Source: Treponema sp. | GTDB lineage: Bacteria > Spirochaetota > Spirochaetia > Treponematales > Treponemataceae | Reading direction: 5' to 3' | Assembly: GCA_016297805.1 (NCBI GenBank) | Contig: JAEDFX010000079.1 | Span: 1 to 11,086 of the forward strand | DNA length: 11,086 bases | Shown here: positions 11,083-11,086 of the stretch, one piece after another | Layout of the letters: each line of letters begins with the position of its first letter | Position numbering within the stretch: the first letter of the stretch is position 1 | Notes under the pieces: generated by a model | What the model was told of the DNA's origin: nothing | What the model saw: only the letters and a program-made list of their open reading frames with translations | Database searches by the model: none | Translations under genes and position numbers: made by a program

Positions 11083-11086
11083 TAGG

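Overview
The window comes from a low-GC bacterium, most likely a gut or rumen Treponema. This is inferred from the style of the proteins, the gene set and the many AT-rich hairpin repeats; no rRNA or other marker gene is present to prove it. It is a chromosomal metabolic region with nine real genes plus the first codons of a tenth. None is a phage or transposase gene.

Layout. At 1-588 there is no complete gene: a leftward promoter with twin palindromic operators serves a gene that starts at base 6 and leaves the window, and a rightward promoter, attenuator and hairpin-rich leader precede gltD. Rightward genes are gltD (589-2157, glutamate synthase small subunit), a DRE-TIM aldolase (2455-3429) and purF (3548-4918). 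Leftward genes are trpCF, trpB and trpA (10894-7248, a partial tryptophan operon), an IscR-like Rrf2 regulator (7172-6768), and glnA with an ANTAR RNA-binding regulator (6665-4930), whose stop and start codons overlap. purF and the ANTAR gene converge with only 11 bp between them.

Main proposal. The genes that make or use glutamine (glnA, gltD, purF) each have an intrinsic terminator in their leader. At all three, the first six bases of the terminator 5' arm (AAAGGC, AAAGAG, AAAGAG) can instead be the six-base loop of a small hairpin, closed by a C-G pair and with A at loop position 1 and G at position 4. That is the known signature of RNA bound by ANTAR antiterminators, and an ANTAR protein is encoded with glnA. 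The reading is a local glutamine antitermination regulon: the ANTAR protein would stabilise the hexaloop hairpin, block the terminator, and let transcription into glnA-ANTAR, gltD and purF. At glnA and gltD a sigma70-type promoter places the transcript start at or just before this hairpin. The usual second hexaloop hairpin was not found.

Second theme. Intergenic spaces carry runs of short perfect hairpins (340-567, 2161-2378, 8022-8120). One inverted repeat contains the trpB stop codon. Within trpCF, a repeat-like sequence is read in frame through the TrpF domain, and a palindrome-like sequence lies in the TrpC-TrpF linker. This suggests repeated insertion of small palindromic elements into and around genes.
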